A stretch of 9,017 nt of DNA from a bacterium. GTDB taxonomy: Bacteria > UBP15 > UBA6099. Under the pieces are notes generated by a model. That model did not search any database. It saw only the letters and a program-made list of their open reading frames with translations, and was not told the DNA's origin. Below, in pieces: positions 4,801 to 9,017 of this stretch. The stretch's first letter is position 1. Each line of letters starts with the position of its first letter. The stretch covers positions 1-9,017 of the forward strand of contig JAKQBV010000336.1 of NCBI GenBank assembly GCA_029573925.1, written 5' to 3'. A program made the translations under genes and the position numbers.

Positions 4801-6183
4801 ATGGCCGGCTTCATCGATGAACGGCTTTTGTTTGATTTGATTGAAAAAGCGAAGAATCCTTCCGCTGAAAGAGTTTCTGAGGTCATCTGCAAAGCGAAAG
4901 AGATGAAAGGTCTTTCCCTTGAGGAAACCGCTGTTCTTATGCAGGCTGAAGGCGAAGACCGGGCGGAAGAAATTTTTCATGCCGCCCGCGAAGTGAAATT
5001 CGGCATATACGGAAAAAGACTTGTATTGTTTGCCCCGCTTTACGTCACAAACGAATGTGGCAACAACTGTCTTTATTGCGCGTTCAGGCGCGACAACAAA
5101 GACCTTGTCCGAAAAACTCTTACCATAGAAGAACTGAAGCGCGAAACGCAGATTCTCGAGGACATGGGGCACAAAAGAATCCTTCTCGTCTATGGAGAAG
5201 CGCACGGCATAAAGCTCATTACCGAAACAGTGGAAGCAGTATATTCGGTTAAGTCGGGCAATGGAGAGATTCGCAGGGTGAATGTCAACGCGGCTCCGAT
5301 GAGCGTCGATGATTTTAAGGCTTTGAAAGCCACTGGAATCGGCACTTATCAATGTTTTCAGGAAACATATCACAGTGAAACATTCGCCAAGATGCACCCA
5401 TCAGGCAATAAATCGAATTACGAGTGGCGGCTTTACGCGCTTCACAGAGCGCAGCAGGCCGGCATCGACGATGTGGCTTTAGGAGTTCTTTACGGCCTCT
5501 TCGACTGGAAGTTTGACACGCTGGCGTTGCTGATGCACGCGCAGGCTTTAGAGGCAGAATTCGGCGTCGGCCCGCATACCATTTCGTTCCCAAGAATGGA
5601 GCCGGCTTTGAATTCCGACGTTGCCTGCTCTCCGCCGTATCCCGTGAGCGATTTCGACATGAAGAGAGTTGTCGCCATACTCAGGCTGGCGGTCCCGTAT
5701 ACAGGATTGATACTCACGACTAGGGAATCTCCCGAAATGCGCAAGGAACTGTTCGACATGGGAGTCTCTCAGTTGAGCGCCGGTTCTCGAACGAATCCCG
5801 GCGGATATTATGATGCCCGGGAACATGCTCCGGAGTCAGAGCAGTTCACATTAGGCGACACCCGCCCGTTGGACGAAGTTATCAATGATATCGCCCGCAT
5901 GGGTTATGTGCCCAGCTTCTGCACGGCTTGTTACAGGCTTGGCAGAACCGGGGGCGATTTCATGTCCATCGCAAAACCCGGCCTCATTAAGGAGTTCTGT
6001 CTGCCGAACGCGCTGATGACGTTCAAGGAATACCTTGTCGACTACGCGTCGGACGCCACCAAAGTTTCGGGCGCGGCTACGATCTCTGATCAGATTCAGG
6101 ATGTCGCAAACCAGACCAGAAGAAAAGAGACCTCTCACAGGCTTGAACTGATTGAGAACGGAGAGCGAGATTTCTATTTCTAG
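4801..6183 (+). CDS. hydG: [FeFe] hydrogenase maturase HydG (radical SAM tyrosine lyase)
   Basis: HydG cleaves tyrosine with S-adenosylmethionine to p-cresol and dehydroglycine, then forms CO and cyanide on a dangler iron, releasing an Fe(CO)2(CN) synthon for the H-cluster. The 460-residue length is normal. The radical-SAM CX3CX2C motif is CGNNCLYC (C86, C90, C93) in the HydG-type context PLYVTNE. The C-terminal CX2CX22C motif for the auxiliary 5Fe-4S cluster is intact (C374, C377, C400). That motif separates HydG from the related thiamine enzyme ThiH. The gene is followed after 25 nt by hydE, as expected for a maturation operon. A start at ATG 4801 is supported by GGAGG. Nothing looks broken. 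Confidence 0.96.
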   Translation: MAGFIDERLLFDLIEKAKNPSAERVSEVICKAKEMKGLSLEETAVLMQAEGEDRAEEIFHAAREVKFGIYGKRLVLFAPLYVTNECGNNCLYCAFRRDNKDLVRKTLTIEELKRETQILEDMGHKRILLVYGEAHGIKLITETVEAVYSVKSGNGEIRRVNVNAAPMSVDDFKALKATGIGTYQCFQETYHSETFAKMHPSGNKSNYEWRLYALHRAQQAGIDDVALGVLYGLFDWKFDTLALLMHAQALEAEFGVGPHTISFPRMEPALNSDVACSPPYPVSDFDMKRVVAILRLAVPYTGLILTTRESPEMRKELFDMGVSQLSAGSRTNPGGYYDAREHAPESEQFTLGDTRPLDEVINDIARMGYVPSFCTACYRLGRTGGDFMSIAKPGLIKEFCLPNALMTFKEYLVDYASDATKVSGAATISDQIQDVANQTRRKETSHRLELIENGERDFYF

Positions 6184-6208
6184 TCGCCCGACGAACTCCG
6201 GAGACCGG

Positions 6209-7225
6209 ATGCTGTCATTTGACCAAGTTCGCGACATGTTGGGTTCCTCAGACGCTGAGAGTTGCGAACGGCTTAGGCGCGCCGCAGACGACGCTAGAAA
6301 GACTTGCGTCGGTGACGAAGTTCACATTCGTGGACTGTTGGAAATTTCCAACTATTGCAGACGGGAGTGTCTGTATTGCGGCTTGCGCCGCGGCAATAAA
6401 AAAGTATCGAGATACAGAATGAGCGACGAAGAAATAATCGATGTCGTCGCGCGTTTGGCAGACAGCGGGATTAAGACAGCTGTCATTCAGTCCGGCGAAG
6501 ACCCGGCGCTGAACGCTATGCGAGTTTGCCGTTTAGTTGAAAGAATAAAGTCTACATTTGACATAGCGGTCACACTTTCTCTCGGCGAATATTCGCGCGA
6601 AGATTACGCTTGCATGCGCTCAGCGGGGGCGGATAGGTATTTGTTAAGACATGAGACTTCGGACGAAAACCTTTATGCCGCGCTACATCCGGACTCGTCG
6701 CTCGCCAACCGCCTGAAATGCCTTGAATGGATTAAGGATGCAGGGCTTCAAACTGGGGCCGGGATGATGATCGGCCTGCCCGGTCAAACAATCGACAGCA
6801 TAGCCGATGACATTCTATTCTTGAGATCCTTCGGAGTACACATGGCAGGCATAGGCCCGTTCATTCCCGACCCGGATACGCCTATGGGCAATGCCGCCGC
6901 CGGCGACTTCGATTTAGCCATGAGGACTCTCGCCGTCGCTCGATTGACAATGCCCCATCTTCTTATTCCGGCCACTACGGCGACCGGTGTTCTGAGACAT
7001 GGAGGGCGCGCGCGCGCCCTTCAGTTCGGAGCTAATGTTATTATGGTGAACGCGACGCCCGACAATTTTAGAGAGTTGTATAAAATATATCCAAATAAGG
7101 ACAGGGATGAACCATATTCAGAAGACCCCTTCAAGTCGGCGCGGGATATGATTCTTTCCGAAGGAAGGATTGTTTCCGAAGGATACGGGCACTCCCCGAT
7201 AATCTGCGGAACAAGGAAAGAATAA
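6209..7225 (+). CDS. hydE: [FeFe] hydrogenase maturase HydE (radical SAM)
   Basis: HydE acts on the HydG-derived iron synthon during assembly of the 2Fe subcluster. From ATG 6209 the product has 338 residues, typical of HydE. The radical-SAM motif CRRECLYC is C50, C54, C57, preceded by RGLLEISNY as in HydE/BioB-like proteins. Later conserved stretches include LRHETSDENLYAALHP, GMMIGLPGQT and GIGPFIPDPDTP. I chose 6209 because GGAG at 6200-6203 precedes it by 5 nt; the in-frame ATG at 6152 lies inside hydG. The C-terminal three-cysteine site that holds an extra cluster in Thermotoga HydE is absent, as in many homologues where it is dispensable. The gene sits 25 nt after hydG and 74 nt before the TM1266-type gene. 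Confidence 0.95.
   Translation: MLSFDQVRDMLGSSDAESCERLRRAADDARKTCVGDEVHIRGLLEISNYCRRECLYCGLRRGNKKVSRYRMSDEEIIDVVARLADSGIKTAVIQSGEDPALNAMRVCRLVERIKSTFDIAVTLSLGEYSREDYACMRSAGADRYLLRHETSDENLYAALHPDSSLANRLKCLEWIKDAGLQTGAGMMIGLPGQTIDSIADDILFLRSFGVHMAGIGPFIPDPDTPMGNAAAGDFDLAMRTLAVARLTMPHLLIPATTATGVLRHGGRARALQFGANVIMVNATPDNFRELYKIYPNKDRDEPYSEDPFKSARDMILSEGRIVSEGYGHSPIICGTRKE
7003..7020 (+). repeat. 18-bp perfect palindrome with alternating GC core, inside hydE
   Basis: AGGGCGCGCGCGCGCCCT is its own reverse complement and encodes part of GGRARAL. The alternating CG core could form a strong hairpin or Z-DNA and be prone to slippage. Most likely it is a by-product of Arg/Ala codons in a GC-rich gene. 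Confidence 0.5.
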
Positions 7226-7299
7226 GTTTTGTTTAGGTTAGAATATCTGTATTATCAGTCTTGAGGTCGTTTATATCTATTAAATATTGGAGGGAAATA
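7226..7299 (+). promoter_or_regulatory. AT-rich intergenic leader with possible weak promoter
   Basis: This 74-nt gap is clearly more AT-rich than its surroundings. TTGTTT (7229-7234) and TATTAT (7250-7255) resemble -35 and -10 boxes but are separated by only 15 nt. GGAGGG at 7289-7294 is a strong Shine-Dalgarno 5 nt before ATG 7300. An internal promoter here is possible but not established. Confidence 0.25.
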
Positions 7300-7557
7300 A
7301 TGAGCAAGAAAGTCATTATCGGAGTGAACGTGAGCAACCGGATTAAAATGGCAAAAGACGTCCAAAAGCTTTTGACCGAATATGGATGCAACATCAAAAC
7401 GCGCATAGGACTGCATGATGTGTCAGGAGATTTCTGCTCGCCGACAGGTTTGCTCATGATGGAAATGTTCGGAGCGGAGAAGACAATCAAGGAGTTTGAA
7501 GACAAACTCAAAGCGATTGAAGGTCTTGAAGTAAAAAAGATGACATTCAACGTGTAA
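7300..7557 (+). CDS. TM1266-family iron-only hydrogenase system putative regulator
   Basis: This 85-residue protein (starting MSKKVIIGVNVSNR) matches the small family typified by Thermotoga TM1266, which is found almost only beside hydE/hydG/hydF. The fold is a compact ferredoxin-like alpha/beta domain resembling the ACT or NikR C-terminal ligand-binding modules. The pattern VIIGVNVSNR, LLTEYG, IKTRIGLHD, LMMEMFG and LKAIEGLEVKKMTF fits alternating strands and helices. There is no DNA-binding domain or Fe-S motif. The name 'regulator' comes from fold similarity and gene neighbourhood and is not a proven function. ATG 7300 is supported by GGAGGG. The gene ends in tandem stops TAA TAG (7555-7560). 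It may sense a small ligand or metal, or assist maturation directly. Confidence 0.88.
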   Translation: MSKKVIIGVNVSNRIKMAKDVQKLLTEYGCNIKTRIGLHDVSGDFCSPTGLLMMEMFGAEKTIKEFEDKLKAIEGLEVKKMTFNV

Positions 7558-7562
7558 TAGTC

Positions 7563-7576
7563 TGCGAAATTTCGCA
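7563..7576 (+). promoter_or_regulatory. 14-bp perfect palindrome upstream of aspA
   Basis: TGCGAAATTTCGCA is fully self-complementary and lies 32 nt before the aspA start, in the gap after the TM1266-type gene. Such symmetry is typical of a dimeric repressor operator. As RNA it would give only a 5-bp stem with an AATT loop and no T-run, so it is a poor terminator. Function is unproven. Confidence 0.4.
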
Positions 7577-7608
7577 ACAAGCCGAGGGTTTGTCGTCAAT
7601 AGGTTGCG

Positions 7609-9017
7609 ATGGACAGCGGATACAGGGTTGAGAAGGACATGCTTGGTGAGGTCCGTATCCCGTCGGACGCGCTTTACGGCGTCCACACGGCTAGGGCATT
7701 GGAGAATTTTTATATTGCCGGAAGACCGATGAACCGCGAACTTTCAAAGGCTTTCGGTTCGGTCAAACTGGCCTGTTTTCTCGCTAACAAATCGCTAGGT
7801 ATTTGGAAAGACGATGTGGACAAGGCATCGGCGATAGAGCGGGCTTGCGTCGAGATGGCTCAAGGCGAGCTGAACGACCATGTGCTTGTGGACGCGCTAC
7901 AGGGCGGAGCCGGAACTAGCGCCAACATGAATATTAATGAAGTTATCTGCAACAGAGCGTTGCAGTTTTTAGGTCTTCCGCCGGGTAGTTACAGTCGAAT
8001 CTCGCCGACAGACGATATCAATCTTCATCAATCTACAAACGACACTTTTTCCACCGCGATGAAAGTTGCCGCGATTAGGATGCTGCGGACGCTAGAGTCT
8101 AGCGTGGTCGGCCTTCAGGAGGCGTTCCAAGCAAAAGAAAAAGAATTCGCCGACATAGTTAAAGTGGGACGAACTGAGTTGAGGGACGCCGCGCTAATCA
8201 CTCTCGGAAGAGAAATGTCGGCGTATGCCGAGGCTCTGTCCCGCGACAGATGGCGAATCTATAAATGCGAAGAGCGGCTTCGAGTTGTTAATCTCGGCGG
8301 CACGGCGGTCGGCACCGGCCTTGCCGCTCCGCGCAGTTACATATTCTCCGTTGTCGACAAGTTGAGAGAAGTCACAGGCATAGGATTCGCTCGCGCTGAG
8401 AATCTTGTGGACGCCACTCAGAACGCCGATGTGTTCGTAGAAGTGTCCGGAATCCTCAAGGCTTTGGCTGCGACATTATTCAAAATCAGTTCCGACTTGC
8501 GCTTGCTGTCCTCAGGGCCGGACGCCGGCATAGGAGAGTTGATTCTTCCCCCTAGGCAGTCAGGCTCATCAATTATGCCCGGAAAAATCAACCCGGTTAT
8601 CCCCGAAGCGGCCAGTCAAGCCGCTCTCCTCGTCATGGGATATGACTCCGTCATCTCGTTCGCTTGCGCTTCCGGCAATCTCGAGTTGAATCCTTTTTTG
8701 CCTCTTGTGGCTCACTGCCTCTTGGAAAGTTGCGGCATGTTGTCAAAAGCCTGCGATTCTCTCAACACTCTGTGCGTAACCGGAATGAAGGCGGACGAGA
8801 CAAGATGCGCCGAGACTGTTTCTTCATCCACCGCGACGGCGACAGCCCTTGTGTCTGAAATCGGATATGACGCGGTCTGCAAAGCGGTTGCTGCCGCTCG
8901 GCAGTCCGGCAAAAGCATAAGAGACACTGTTGTTGAAATGGGTTTTATGAGCGGCGATAAATTCGACGAATTGATATCCCCAGAAGCGGTTTGCAGGCTC
9001 GGACACGCCAATAACAA
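7609..9017 (+). CDS. aspA: Aspartate ammonia-lyase-like enzyme (3' end cut by window edge)
   Basis: The open frame of about 469 residues reaches the window end, near the usual 468-478 for aspartase, so only a few residues are missing. Aspartase converts L-aspartate to fumarate and ammonia. Visible fumarase/aspartase motifs are YGVHTARALENF, QGGAGTSANMN (98-108), HQSTND (140-145), the RLLSSGPDAG stretch, and the catalytic SS loop GSSIMPGKINP (319-329; catalytic Ser is probably S320, Lys K326). The usual GRT(H/Q)LQDA segment reads GRTELRDA (187-194), with Glu at 190. ATG 7609 is the first start after an in-frame TAG at 7600-7602; only AGG at 7601-7603 precedes it, a weak ribosome site. Its place beside hydG, hydE and the TM1266-type gene suggests ammonium or fumarate supply for H-cluster assembly. 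A related lyase of the superfamily is possible. Confidence 0.88.
   Translation, partial: MDSGYRVEKDMLGEVRIPSDALYGVHTARALENFYIAGRPMNRELSKAFGSVKLACFLANKSLGIWKDDVDKASAIERACVEMAQGELNDHVLVDALQGGAGTSANMNINEVICNRALQFLGLPPGSYSRISPTDDINLHQSTNDTFSTAMKVAAIRMLRTLESSVVGLQEAFQAKEKEFADIVKVGRTELRDAALITLGREMSAYAEALSRDRWRIYKCEERLRVVNLGGTAVGTGLAAPRSYIFSVVDKLREVTGIGFARAENLVDATQNADVFVEVSGILKALAATLFKISSDLRLLSSGPDAGIGELILPPRQSGSSIMPGKINPVIPEAASQAALLVMGYDSVISFACASGNLELNPFLPLVAHCLLESCGMLSKACDSLNTLCVTGMKADETRCAETVSSSTATATALVSEIGYDAVCKAVAAARQSGKSIRDTVVEMGFMSGDKFDELISPEAVCRLGHANN

Noticed and set aside
4735..5397. Long minus-strand open frame (220 codons) opposite hydG
   Set aside because: It is fully antisense to the conserved HydG N-terminal half, has no recognizable motif or ribosome site, and is explained by codon bias of the + strand gene.
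6152..6208. Upstream ATG extending HydE into hydG
   Set aside because: It lies within hydG, lacks a Shine-Dalgarno and adds residues not typical of HydE. ATG 6209 has GGAG at good spacing.
7261..7299. TTG start giving a longer TM1266-type protein
   Set aside because: GGAGGG at 7289-7294 and the family-typical N-terminus MSKKVIIGV support ATG 7300.
1..9017. Mobile element, CRISPR array, tRNA/rRNA or riboswitch
   Set aside because: I saw no transposase, terminal repeats, regularly spaced direct repeats, tRNA-like segments or known riboswitch core. Gaps between genes are all under 80 nt.

Overview
The window (about 9 kb, moderately GC-rich, almost fully coding, every gene on the + strand) is an [FeFe]-hydrogenase locus from a strictly anaerobic bacterium, probably a fermenter or syntroph. 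Enzyme content supports this: a cysteine-rich [FeFe] hydrogenase, the radical-SAM maturases HydG and HydE, and the small TM1266-type hydrogenase-system protein. The phylum cannot be fixed from the sequence. No IS element, tRNA, rRNA, CRISPR array or phage gene is visible.

Layout. Positions 1-204 hold the C-terminal end of a GltD-like (glutamate synthase small-subunit-like) flavoprotein. Next are a PHP-domain phosphoesterase-like protein (261-1013), a stand-alone HATPase protein overlapping it by 4 nt (1010-1456), and the catalytic hydrogenase HydA (1512-3236; 2Fe-2S, His/Cys cluster, two 4Fe-4S, H-cluster domain). A two-component module follows: a membrane histidine kinase whose frame is cut by one in-frame TGA (3296-3994 and 4007-4333), then a receiver-only response regulator (4349-4732). 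After a GC-rich hairpin come the maturation genes hydG (4801-6183), hydE (6209-7225) and a TM1266-family gene (7300-7557). Last is an aspartate ammonia-lyase-like gene (from 7609) that runs off the right edge close to its expected end. hydF, the third maturase, is not in the window and could lie just downstream.

How it fits together. HydA makes or consumes H2, and the GltD-like flavoprotein is a plausible pyridine-nucleotide partner. HydG makes the Fe-CO/CN synthon from tyrosine and HydE processes it toward the 2Fe subcluster. The AspA-like enzyme may supply ammonium or another small metabolite for the bridging amine, which is inference. The PHP protein, HATPase protein, kinase/receiver pair and TM1266 protein look like a regulatory layer whose inputs and outputs are not evident.

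The points most worth a second look are the kinase split in frame by TGA, the receiver with no output domain inserted between hydrogenase and maturases, the PHP/HATPase pair, a strong Shine-Dalgarno serving a 14-codon ORF rather than the PHP gene, and the aspA-like gene within the maturation cluster. The overall locus type is known; I do not see a wholly new system.
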